DNA of 8,497 nucleotides. It comes from Euryarchaeota archaeon UBA13 (GTDB taxonomy: Archaea; Thermoplasmatota; Poseidoniia; Poseidoniales; Poseidoniaceae). The notes beneath the pieces were generated by a model. That model made no database searches, was not told the origin of the DNA, and saw only the letters and a program-made list of their open reading frames with translations. The translations under genes were made by a program, and so were the position numbers. The stretch is from assembly GCA_002495945.1 (NCBI GenBank), contig DAHU01000051.1, forward strand, positions 1 to 8,497, in the 5' to 3' direction. This document shows, in pieces, positions 1 through 7,734 of the stretch (within the stretch, counting starts at the first letter, position 1; every line of letters starts with the position of its first letter).

Positions 1-2082
1 CGAATCATAAGTTGTAGATGGATTCACTACTACTGAACCAACTGGAGTCGGTACGTTTGCACAGGCTGGGTTGGTAACTGCATCGAGCGAACCATCAGCG
101 AAATCAACTGTTAATCCGGAGGTTTTTGCTGTGATTGTGTACACCGCAGCAAAGCCGTCTGCTAATCCACTAGCGGTGAAAGACTCCTGGACAAGAACAT
201 CCAAGGTCATTGTATCATCCACAGTATTGAACGAATCAGTTACAGTTACCCTTATTGTTACACTTGGCACCATTGTTACATCAAATTGCATGGTACATGT
301 GCCTTGGAAAGCCAAACCTGCGTCGTCACATGGCAAAGCATTACCTAGTCCATCAGACCAAGTAAATACCAATTCATCACCTTCGACGTCGAAGGCAGTT
401 GCAGTAAAGGTAAGACTGTCCCCGACAAGTGGAGATTCTCCATTGACGGAAAAGGTCAAGATCTGAGGCTCGAAGTTGTCAAAGGTTACATCATAAGAGT
501 AGTCATTGTTGACTGATATCATATCATCAATCTTGTCATCTACTGCCATGTTGTCTTCTTGGTATTCGCCAAGCATGTTGGCCATGGCTTCAATTATGTA
601 ATCGCCCTGTTCCATGGTTACTGAAGCGCAAGCATAGCCCATTGTGGAAGCACTTGTTCGGTCTGTTGCTTCGCCGAGATATTCGTGTGTGTAGTCCATT
701 ACACTAGGGCACTCATTAGCGTGAATGTGGGTAACAGTGCCAGAATCGTCGGTAATAGTAAAGGTTACATTCCATTCATAAATTGGTGATGAGGACGAAG
801 AAGCGTGAGTTACCTCAGCTACTAGGGTGTAATCCCCTGTAGAAAGGGTATCAACTACATCGCCGCCAACGAAACCGTACCTGTCACTGGCAGCATCCAT
901 ATCATCATCTTCTTCTCCTTCTTGCGAGGTATCAACAACAGGAGACAGGTAAAAGTCAGTCAGCATTATATCGTGAACTGTGGTTGCCGAACCAAAAATG
1001 CTGGCGAAGTTATTACCGCTGAACTCATCTTCTGCGTCTTGACCGTCGATTACACGCTCACAAAAGGAATCTGTTGTAGGGCAGCCATCATTGTTGTCAA
1101 AGACATAATATGACTCAATAGAGACTGAAACTGAGTAATCACCATCGGCCGGAGGAGTTAGTGTGTAGGTCTGCTCTCCGGAGAACGGGTCCAAGGTATT
1201 GATATCTTCATCATGTCCAATTATCAATCGAGAATCAGTAAGGGTGTTACCTTCACCGTCGTCAGAGGTTGTGACGGTCTTTTGAACACCAATAGTTTCG
1301 ATTAAGTTAGTGGAACCATCTACATATGCATCGCCGTTTGGGCTGTTGTCTGTTACGCTTATTGAAATGTTAGTGGTTCTGATATTCATGTCAGGAATTG
1401 AGGAAACTAGATCCACTGTTACCTTGAAGTCTACGTCGTCTGTACCATCTACGGCACCGTTAACTTCGTTACCGTTGGAGTCCAACCATGTAATATCAAC
1501 TTGAATATCATGGTAATCCTTGACAGAAACTGCGTATGAAATCTCGTCGTTACCTGGGTCGCCTAAGACTTGTGAAGAAACTTTTACTTCGACAACATAA
1601 TCTCCAGCCTGCGGCAACCACTCAATCACAACACCATTAGTGGTCTTTAGAGTAGATTCGCCCCCATCAATGTATTCTCCGGGTAGAACCACAGATGCTT
1701 GGCATGAATTTGCACAAACAGCCTTGTCATTGGTCCATGCTAGATTGGCACCAGATGAGTCAGTGGCAACATCGCCTCGCTCTCCGTTAAGAGAATTGTA
1801 TACAGTCACTGTGTACTGCATGTTAGTTAGGTCAGCATCTCCGCTGTTTCTCAAGTATGCCTTGAAGTTGACAGGTTCGCCTGCCAGTAGTTCATTGGTT
1901 GGGCTACCTTCCAAATACAGTGTCTCTCTAGGTGAAGTAACATACACAACTTCTGGATCTGCTCCAGACCTTGCGCTGGTTTCTTCAAATTCATTTTGCT
2001 CTTGTAACTCGTACACATCGATGGTGGATAGAACACTAGCCAACATCAAGATGACGAGAATCATTGGGGTCATTTTTCTCAT
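1..2082 (-). CDS. Large secreted multi-domain protein (CARDB/PKD-like), C-terminus beyond the left window edge
   Basis: The frame stays open for 694 codons from ATG at 2082 to the left edge, so only the N-terminal part is present. The start is supported by GGAGGT six bases upstream and a TATA box about 50 bases upstream; a second ATG is three codons in. Residues 1-19 form a signal-peptide-like stretch (MRK, then a hydrophobic run), with no lipobox cysteine. Residues about 60-188 resemble a CARDB-type module (for example FKAYLRNSGDADL). Several Ig-like beta modules follow, each ending near a GDY-hydrophobic motif (160, 314, 416, 493). Residues 537-632 resemble a PKD-type domain (DSLTFTATAFDVEGDELVFTW). 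The chain is strongly acidic, with an Asp/Glu-rich stretch at 388-396, and its cysteines mostly occur in close pairs (123/127, 334/341, 458/485, 585/596). The likely role is a cell-surface or extracellular adhesive or structural protein. No catalytic motif is visible, and the missing C-terminus may hold an anchor or enzyme. Family identity is inferred from sequence style. Confidence 0.88.
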   Translation of the reverse strand, partial: MRKMTPMILVILMLASVLSTIDVYELQEQNEFEETSARSGADPEVVYVTSPRETLYLEGSPTNELLAGEPVNFKAYLRNSGDADLTNMQYTVTVYNSLNGERGDVATDSSGANLAWTNDKAVCANSCQASVVLPGEYIDGGESTLKTTNGVVIEWLPQAGDYVVEVKVSSQVLGDPGNDEISYAVSVKDYHDIQVDITWLDSNGNEVNGAVDGTDDVDFKVTVDLVSSIPDMNIRTTNISISVTDNSPNGDAYVDGSTNLIETIGVQKTVTTSDDGEGNTLTDSRLIIGHDEDINTLDPFSGEQTYTLTPPADGDYSVSVSIESYYVFDNNDGCPTTDSFCERVIDGQDAEDEFSGNNFASIFGSATTVHDIMLTDFYLSPVVDTSQEGEEDDDMDAASDRYGFVGGDVVDTLSTGDYTLVAEVTHASSSSSPIYEWNVTFTITDDSGTVTHIHANECPSVMDYTHEYLGEATDRTSASTMGYACASVTMEQGDYIIEAMANMLGEYQEDNMAVDDKIDDMISVNNDYSYDVTFDNFEPQILTFSVNGESPLVGDSLTFTATAFDVEGDELVFTWSDGLGNALPCDDAGLAFQGTCTMQFDVTMVPSVTIRVTVTDSFNTVDDTMTLDVLVQESFTASGLADGFAAVYTITAKTSGLTVDFADGSLDAVTNPACANVPTPVGSVVVNPSTTYDS

Positions 2083-2088
2083 AAGTAT

Positions 2089-2094
2089 ACCTCC
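2089..2094 (-). promoter_or_regulatory. Shine-Dalgarno site of the secreted protein gene
   Basis: The minus strand reads GGAGGT six bases before the ATG at 2082. It matches the anti-Shine-Dalgarno end of 16S rRNA and favours this ATG over the in-frame ATG at 2073. Confidence 0.8.
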
Positions 2095-2128
2095 GACGGT
2101 TCGGTAACCTCACCCACGCCAAAGGTCG

Positions 2129-2136
2129 TATTTATA
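2129..2136 (-). promoter_or_regulatory. Archaeal-type TATA box of the secreted protein gene
   Basis: The minus strand reads TATAAATA inside ATAGTATAAATACG. With the usual archaeal spacing of about 25 bases, transcription would start near 2105. That gives a leader of roughly 22 bases containing the GGAGGT site. No bacterial -35/-10 pair is needed to explain expression. No clear purine-rich BRE is visible just upstream. Confidence 0.6.
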
Positions 2137-2230
2137 CTATGGGAAGGAAATGATAGGGTCACAGTGTAGCGATTGAAGTAATAAATGCAACTATGTACCC
2201 CGTTTTGTAATGTGATTGGAGTATAGTTTT

Positions 2231-2269
2231 TGTATCATAGTCAAAGAGTTGATAATCAATACTGATACA
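2231..2269. repeat. Inverted repeat TGTATCA...TGATACA, possible operator
   Basis: TGTATCA at 2231-2237 and TGATACA at 2263-2269 form a 7-base dyad with a 25-base spacer. The arm centres are 32 bases apart, about three helical turns. Between them, at 2249-2259, lies a smaller odd palindrome (TTGAT, one base, ATCAA). The region is AT-rich and lies about 100 bases upstream of the TATA box of the secreted protein gene. A regulator site is possible, but chance in AT-rich DNA cannot be excluded. Confidence 0.3.
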
Positions 2270-2323
2270 TCATAAATTGTACTCATTGACGCTAATTTTA
2301 GGCGAAAAATCCACTTTTAAGGT

Positions 2324-2355
2324 AAAATATAACACTGTGCCAGCCTAAGTGGCAC
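2324..2355 (-). terminator. Stem-loop with T-rich tail after the ABC transporter operon
   Basis: Nine bases after the permease stop codon the minus strand has GTGCCA, a 7-base loop and TGGCAC, then a T-rich tail (TTATATTTT). A further TTTTT run follows at about 2304-2308. The location is right for ending the transporter transcript before the next gene's own promoter. The stem is short (6 bp), so archaeal-style termination on the T-tract may matter more than the hairpin. Confidence 0.5.
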
Positions 2356-2364
2356 TTACTCCTC

Positions 2365-5300
2365 TCAAATCTCTCTGAGAGCTGCTGACGGCGGCACCTT
2401 GGAAGCCCTGCTGATTGGAATACTGGTGGCTGCAATCACCAGTATCCAACCACCCAGTATAACTGTGATAATCGTCGACCAAGGAAGGGTAAACGACACT
2501 CCTTGATCTTCCCAAAATGCGACGTAAAGAGCCCTGTGGAAACCTACTGCAATAACGACTCCGTTGATGATACCTAATACTGCAACCCAAGATACCTCGA
2601 CCAGGAATGATAGCATAACCATCATTTTGCGGTAACCTAAGGCTCGTAATATCCCAATTGTTTTGCGTCGTTCTGACACAGACCTAACTGTTACCACCCC
2701 AATGCCGCCAATCCCAACAATCAATCCTAAAGCCAAATATGCCTCAAAAATACCCAAGATGGCAATAACCAGTGATTGAATTAACATTACATCATCTGAG
2801 ATTATGGAAACACTCACTCCTTGAGAGTTAAATTCATCTTCCAACTGCTCTGCAAATTGGGCCGTTGCTAATCTAACATCAATCGGTTTCCCTGTTGCTT
2901 GAAAAGTGCTAATGTCAGAATCATCAAAGTCGCTCGAAGCGCTTGCAGAATCGCTCAAACTGACATACATTCTTGTAAGCCTTCCATCGAACTGGTCAAC
3001 AACAATTTCATCACTAAGCCACACCCCTGGAGAAAACAGGTATGATGACTGTTCTAAGAAGCCGGCGACCTTGACAATTCGCTGATTACCGGGGTTGGAT
3101 AAATCAATTAGAGAAATCGAATTTCCAATTGAAAAACTAAGCGTAGATAGACCGCTACCATCGGTACTTAATTCAAGACCAAAAGAGGCATCTAATAGGA
3201 CCAAATCCTGCCGATTTCTAACGGCATTCCACACATCAATTTCGTTGTCACCGAGTAGCGGGTCCCAATCATATAATGGGAGCCCACCATGATTAGCAAA
3301 CCCTGAATCATAACCTCGTAAAATATAGGGCATTCTATCTTGATTAACATCTTCCAAGAACGCCTCGCTTCGATATACTAAGCCCGTTGCGTCAATATCT
3401 TCTACAAGCGAGGAATTGAGCCCCCAATCCTCTGGGTCATTACTCAACTCGATTGGCCTTGAGCGTGATGATGTCAATAATAATTCAAACTCGCCTTCCG
3501 TCTCTTCGACAAAAGAACTTGAGTAATTATCGAACTGTTCGGTGTAACCACTCAACACTACAACTGAGAACACCGTTATGGAGAACATCGCCATGACAAC
3601 TGCTGTTCTGACCGGACTGGCCAATGGATGTGCCAAGGCTACTGGCACAGTGGGTCCGAACCGTTTCGTTAACAATCTTGAGCGTCCTAATCGAGAGACA
3701 ATCATTGGTGCAAGGCTTGTTAAAACCATAACTCCAGCAATAACTTCAACCAATCCAAGTAGGATGAAAGACAGTTCATCCGGCATCATTTTACCGCGAA
3801 TAGGATCAACTCCCGCTACTAAAACAGTCCATATCAACAACAAACTTCCAAGCCAAGCGAAAGTATTGCGACTGGCATGGCGGGCCATTTTGCTCCACCT
3901 TGGACCCTTTTCCTTCAGCCACAGCGGCACTTCCCAAGTGAAAATCGGAGTTAAAGTGGTGATGGCAAAGACTCCGCCCATGGTCCACAAAAGATAGGCG
4001 AATGGGGAATCAAGACCCAGTAAGATTAGTATTAGCATCGATAAAACCGCCCCGGCAAGAGTGCAAATTTGCACCAACAGTAACGGCCATGGAAGGCCGG
4101 TTGCGGAACGGACGATACCGCTTCTCAGTGCGGTTACAATATTGAGCCTTGAGGTCCATAATGACGTCATCCATAAGGTCAACATTGCTAGCAAGAAGCC
4201 CCATGCCCAGCCGGCAAAAAGGGAAGTGAATTCCCAAGAAAAGGTGAATAGGTCTGAACCAGCACTGGCGAAGATATTACTGAATCCTGCACTGATACCC
4301 ATCGCTAACAGTAGCCCGATTACTGCTCCAATTATGCCAGCGAAATTAGCGATGATAATACCTTCCATGATTGCTAAAGCACGAGCATCCGACCTTGTCA
4401 CTCCAATAGCACGCATGACCCCAAGCTCGCTACGGCGTGATTCTGCTAGCATCAGAACAATTGTCAAAACTAACAACACGCCGGCCGCAATGGTGAATGT
4501 TCCAAACACCAAGAACATACCAGAAATAACCCCTGATGATTGTGCTGCCGCCTTTGCAGCCTCCACCTTTACGGCCGTAAATTGTAGATTAATGTCTTCA
4601 CTATCTGAACGCTGGTCAAACCAATTTGTCAACTCAGTAATCACAGCATCAACATTCGATTGGTTAGTTGAATTAAGTTGGCCGCCTGCCAGAATCAGTA
4701 TAGAGCGTTCATCTTCTCCTGCTGCAGACAGTGTTTCACCATAGTCAAGAGAGACAAAACCGAGTACAACCTCATCCAATTCAGCAAGCGATTCCAAGCC
4801 TTCGAGTTCACTATATTCACCATCATGAGTCAGTCTCAGCGCACTGTCGTTACCAAAGGCGTAAGGAATCAATCCTTTGACCCATAGATTGCTTAAACCT
4901 GGTTGCATATTTAGGAGATTAAGTCGATTGGCCACTGCTACTTCAGACCCATTTACTGAGATTGGCGAATCATCACCGCCAAACGCAAGGAATAATTGTG
5001 GCAGTTCACCAAATCCACCAACAGATGATAATATCGGCAGGCGAATGGTCTCAATCGCATCAGCGCTGTAGCGCAATAACCCTTGGTCGTAACTACACCA
5101 ATTCCCTAAGCTCTCAGATTCAAGAATTGCATTGCCGTTGCATTGTTCGTTTGCCACAGCGGTTGTTGAATCGATGACAGGCCAATATTCACCACTCTCC
5201 CAAATGGTAAAAGCAGAATTAACAGATAAATCAGCAAAAACATAGCGTTCAATGCTAAGCAAACCTTCGATTGCAAGATACAGTTTGTCTTGTACTTGTA

Positions 5301-6987
5301 ATTCGATTGACAAAACTGTGGATGGCAATTGCATGGTTAACTGAGCCATTTCATAAGACTGCAGGCCATCATCAAACCGATAGATGCTCAGATTATTTGC
5401 GAGTTGTTCTACGGCCCACCATGAATTGTCTGCATATGCTACAGCCTCAAAATCTCCAGTTGATTTATGCTGTGCCCAAACTTCCTCATCGAGTTCTACC
5501 TCACTACCGATGACGAGGCCACCAGAATATGCTACTGCAGCATAATCACCATTTGTGGACATTGCAAAGTCGTTGATTCTTTCATTATCTTTGGTTTGCC
5601 AAACCCAAGCATCACCGTCGGCATTTACCTGATGGCCAAAACCACCATCGGAAAAGTGCCAAAGAGATCTATTGCCGGCGCGTAAATCTGTTATTTCACT
5701 TGAGGATAATGTCAGCAGTTGTTCATTTTGATACTCAACCTCAACTAGTGGCACTTGTAACACTTCAAGCATGTTTGAGCCGGGCGTTAGACTGGAAATA
5801 TTTTCTCGCAAGGCAATTACATCAGCGCCATCAATGCGCCCAAGGCCTTGGTCAGATGAGATAGTCATCGAAGCAGATTCGCTTTGATAATCTAACGTAA
5901 GGCCAACATCTTGTGCTGTTAGAGTATCGTTAAGCAATAAACCCAGTCTGTTGATTACAGGTTCTATTTGACTTTCATCATCATGACTATCCTCGATTGC
6001 ATAATAGACAGTATTAATTTGATTATCCATATTTTGTAGGCCTTGAGCAGTGATTAAATCGCTAAATAAGGCGGGTGATTTGGTTCCGGCTAAGTTAGCC
6101 ATACCGGAATTTTTGACCACTTTGTGGATGACAAAAGTTTCCTCTATCCGCTGCCTTGAATTCTCTTCTGTGACGTAATAACCAACTTCAATTTCATCCC
6201 CACGAGAGAGTTCTAACTCCTCTGCGAGTACGTTATTGACAACAATCATAGGTGTTGATGATACCAGATTTGCCTCTGCGATGTCAATAAACCTCAAGCC
6301 ACTGCTACCACCTATTTTTGGCCAGATTTGTTCACTGTCAATTGTTGCATTCATCGCCGCCCAAGTAACTGTTGGCAGGGATTTCCCTGATTGTGAACTG
6401 ACGCTAACACTCGTGATTACACCCTGTTGCTGACCTTCTATCACGGTGGATAAACCAGTGTTGACACTAATGGCTTCCCAAACATTGCTGGCAACGGATT
6501 CATCGATTACCACACGTTGACCAGTGCTCATATCAAAACCAGACAGGGTAATATCAGTTTCACCCCAAGAGCCTTCCACCTCTTGAATAATGGTTGCATC
6601 AAGTGAGTCACCGACTACTAATGAGGAACTAATTATTGCCGAAGCAATCACTAAGCCCGCCATTAACAGTGCAGCTTGTCGCTTTCTGCGAAAGATGTTT
6701 TCTTTAGCAAGGCGCCACACCACAAGACGTTGAGGAACAAGCAGCGGCTGAGCTAAAACATGGCTAATGATGCCCACGGATAAAGCACCAACTAACAGAG
6801 TAACTCCACTGACCCCAAACCAAGCAAAAACCCAGTATGCCAAAATTGAATCGATTACTGGAGCCAGTAATAATAACGCAATAACTCCAGATGAAAGTTG
6901 CCTGCTGCGACCTATTTGCATAGTTGAAATACCAGCAGGAATGCCCGCAAGTATCAGCAGTAGTACAACTTCGAAAAGCAGTTTCAC
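2365..6987 (-). CDS. Fused double-FtsX ABC transporter permease (MacB/LolCE/YbbP-like), 1540 residues
   Basis: This is the membrane subunit of a MacB/FtsX-type (type VII) ABC system, which couples cytoplasmic ATP hydrolysis to work outside the membrane. Residues 1-80 hold three hydrophobic segments not usual in the family. The first core segment is at about 104-126 (after KENIFRRKRQ), followed by an extracytoplasmic domain at about 127-818. FtsX unit 1 spans 820-958, with the typical ESRRSELGVMRAIGVTRSDA coupling loop at 849-868. About four extra segments lie at 966-1097. A second core start is at 1124-1147, an extracytoplasmic domain at about 1150-1400, and FtsX unit 2 at 1403-1540 with SERRKTIGILRALGYRKMM. 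The two FtsX units would make one complete translocator per chain. Average family members are 400-850 residues, so this one is unusually long. The start is GTG, overlapping the ATPase stop as GTGA and preceded by GGAGG. Substrate unknown; lipoprotein, lipid or peptide handling are candidates from the family. Confidence 0.93.
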   Translation of the reverse strand: MKLLFEVVLLLILAGIPAGISTMQIGRSRQLSSGVIALLLLAPVIDSILAYWVFAWFGVSGVTLLVGALSVGIISHVLAQPLLVPQRLVVWRLAKENIFRRKRQAALLMAGLVIASAIISSSLVVGDSLDATIIQEVEGSWGETDITLSGFDMSTGQRVVIDESVASNVWEAISVNTGLSTVIEGQQQGVITSVSVSSQSGKSLPTVTWAAMNATIDSEQIWPKIGGSSGLRFIDIAEANLVSSTPMIVVNNVLAEELELSRGDEIEVGYYVTEENSRQRIEETFVIHKVVKNSGMANLAGTKSPALFSDLITAQGLQNMDNQINTVYYAIEDSHDDESQIEPVINRLGLLLNDTLTAQDVGLTLDYQSESASMTISSDQGLGRIDGADVIALRENISSLTPGSNMLEVLQVPLVEVEYQNEQLLTLSSSEITDLRAGNRSLWHFSDGGFGHQVNADGDAWVWQTKDNERINDFAMSTNGDYAAVAYSGGLVIGSEVELDEEVWAQHKSTGDFEAVAYADNSWWAVEQLANNLSIYRFDDGLQSYEMAQLTMQLPSTVLSIELQVQDKLYLAIEGLLSIERYVFADLSVNSAFTIWESGEYWPVIDSTTAVANEQCNGNAILESESLGNWCSYDQGLLRYSADAIETIRLPILSSVGGFGELPQLFLAFGGDDSPISVNGSEVAVANRLNLLNMQPGLSNLWVKGLIPYAFGNDSALRLTHDGEYSELEGLESLAELDEVVLGFVSLDYGETLSAAGEDERSILILAGGQLNSTNQSNVDAVITELTNWFDQRSDSEDINLQFTAVKVEAAKAAAQSSGVISGMFLVFGTFTIAAGVLLVLTIVLMLAESRRSELGVMRAIGVTRSDARALAIMEGIIIANFAGIIGAVIGLLLAMGISAGFSNIFASAGSDLFTFSWEFTSLFAGWAWGFLLAMLTLWMTSLWTSRLNIVTALRSGIVRSATGLPWPLLLVQICTLAGAVLSMLILILLGLDSPFAYLLWTMGGVFAITTLTPIFTWEVPLWLKEKGPRWSKMARHASRNTFAWLGSLLLIWTVLVAGVDPIRGKMMPDELSFILLGLVEVIAGVMVLTSLAPMIVSRLGRSRLLTKRFGPTVPVALAHPLASPVRTAVVMAMFSITVFSVVVLSGYTEQFDNYSSSFVEETEGEFELLLTSSRSRPIELSNDPEDWGLNSSLVEDIDATGLVYRSEAFLEDVNQDRMPYILRGYDSGFANHGGLPLYDWDPLLGDNEIDVWNAVRNRQDLVLLDASFGLELSTDGSGLSTLSFSIGNSISLIDLSNPGNQRIVKVAGFLEQSSYLFSPGVWLSDEIVVDQFDGRLTRMYVSLSDSASASSDFDDSDISTFQATGKPIDVRLATAQFAEQLEDEFNSQGVSVSIISDDVMLIQSLVIAILGIFEAYLALGLIVGIGGIGVVTVRSVSERRKTIGILRALGYRKMMVMLSFLVEVSWVAVLGIINGVVIAVGFHRALYVAFWEDQGVSFTLPWSTIITVILGGWILVIAATSIPISRASKVPPSAALREI
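4768..5670 (-). other. Beta-propeller-like region inside the first extracytoplasmic domain of the permease
   Basis: Permease residues about 440-740 look unlike a MacB periplasmic core. They contain successive blade-like patterns of short beta strands with aromatic and Asp-Gly turns, for example NDFAMSTNGDYAAVAYSGG (472-490), then FEAVAYADNSWWAVEQL (513-529) and LSIYRFDDGLQSY (533-545). The only two extracytoplasmic cysteines of the whole chain, C616 and C631, lie here and could form a disulfide. Blade number and closure cannot be judged by eye, and divergent repeats of another all-beta fold remain possible. Confidence 0.45.
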
Positions 6988-7682
6988 TCCTCCTCCAAGG
7001 ATCGTTCGTCACTAATAATTTCACCATCATCCATGTTTAGAATTCTACTACACTGCTTAGCAATACTACTATCGTGAGTTACCAGCAGGAATGTCGTACC
7101 CATTTTTTGGTTGATACTTTTGAGTAAAGACATTACATTACTAGAGGTCTTAGAATCTAAATTCCCAGTTGGCTCATCGCACAATACTACTGCGGGGTTG
7201 TGCACTATGGCTCGGGCGATTGCTACCCTCTGTTGCTGTCCACCGGACAATTCACTCGGACGGTGGTCACTCCGGTCACTCAAGCCAACTGCACTTAGAG
7301 CATCAAGGGCAGTTGTTCTGGCTTCATTGGCTGATTTACCAAGTAATAACAACGGTAACTCGACATTTTCAACTGCGGACAATACAGGTAACAGATTGAA
7401 ATCTTGGAAAATGAAACCAAGATATTCAGCACGCATTCGAGAGCGTTCATCATCACTGACTGAAAAGAGGGATTTCCCGTTTATGTCTACCTCTCCTGAG
7501 GTTGGTTCATCAATACCCGATAAAACATTCAACAGGGTGGTTTTTCCGCAACCAGACGGACCCATGATAGCAATCATTTCGCCGGCACCAATGCTCACAT
7601 TGACCCCCTTAACAGCTTGAACTGTTGATTCACCAGAAGCGTACAACTTCCATAATTCATTGGCCTGCATCACTGCTCGCAT
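6984..7682 (-). CDS. ABC transporter ATP-binding protein, LolD/MacB/FtsE type
   Basis: This cytoplasmic ATPase of 232 residues powers the permease encoded directly downstream. All catalytic motifs are intact: Walker A GPSGCGKTT (41-49), Q-loop Q93, signature LSGGQQQR (145-152), Walker B with D169 and catalytic E170 (VVLCDEPTGNLDS), and H-loop H203. The DEPTGNLDS stretch and the short length are typical of the LolD/MacB/FtsE/YbbA group rather than importers. The start chosen is ATG at 7682, with a weak AGGA five bases upstream; ATG at 7670 (MQANELWKLY) is an equally plausible start by alignment habit. The C-terminus ends in three Glu codons that double as the ribosome site of the permease, and the last four bases overlap it, so the two genes are very likely translationally coupled. 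Confidence 0.96.
   Translation of the reverse strand: MRAVMQANELWKLYASGESTVQAVKGVNVSIGAGEMIAIMGPSGCGKTTLLNVLSGIDEPTSGEVDINGKSLFSVSDDERSRMRAEYLGFIFQDFNLLPVLSAVENVELPLLLLGKSANEARTTALDALSAVGLSDRSDHRPSELSGGQQQRVAIARAIVHNPAVVLCDEPTGNLDSKTSSNVMSLLKSINQKMGTTFLLVTHDSSIAKQCSRILNMDDGEIISDERSLEEE
6988..6996 (-). promoter_or_regulatory. Shine-Dalgarno site of the permease, inside the ATPase coding sequence
   Basis: The minus strand reads GGAGGAGGA directly before the GTG start at 6987, with the GGAGG core four bases away. The same bases encode most of the EEE end of the ATPase. This supports the GTG start, since the next in-frame ATG (residue 23) lies inside the first hydrophobic part of the protein. 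Confidence 0.7.
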
Positions 7683-7734
7683 AGTTATCCTACAGAAGAA
7701 CTGCGTTGATAAACTACCGCTTCAAAGCACATCC
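7683..7734. promoter_or_regulatory. 52-base divergent promoter region with one shared TATA-like element
   Basis: The ATPase ATG (minus) and the moaD-like ATG (plus) are separated by only 52 bases. The only AT-rich core is TTGATAAACTA at 7706-7716. It is centred about 24 bases from the plus start and 29 from the minus start, which fits a TATA box in both directions. The reverse strand reads TAGTTTATCAA. If used both ways, both transcripts would be leaderless or nearly so. The moaD-like gene has no Shine-Dalgarno, consistent with a leaderless message. Confidence 0.4.

Noticed and set aside
1640..2107. Plus-strand open frame of 155 codons and other plus-strand frames between 71 and 2107.
   Set aside because: They are antisense to an uninterrupted 694-codon minus-strand frame that has a signal peptide, a promoter and a ribosome site.
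2191..2286. Minus-strand 31-residue reading frame in the intergenic region.
   Set aside because: It has no ribosome site, no recognisable motif, and lies in AT-rich DNA where such short frames arise by chance.
4061..4744. Plus-strand open frame of 227 codons inside the permease gene.
   Set aside because: It is antisense to the FtsX unit with conserved coupling-loop sequence; its composition is that of a reverse shadow and no start signals are present.
7660..7734. A longer moaD-like protein starting at ATG 7660.
   Set aside because: The extra 25 residues do not match the family, would overlap the divergent ATPase start, and would cover the promoter region.
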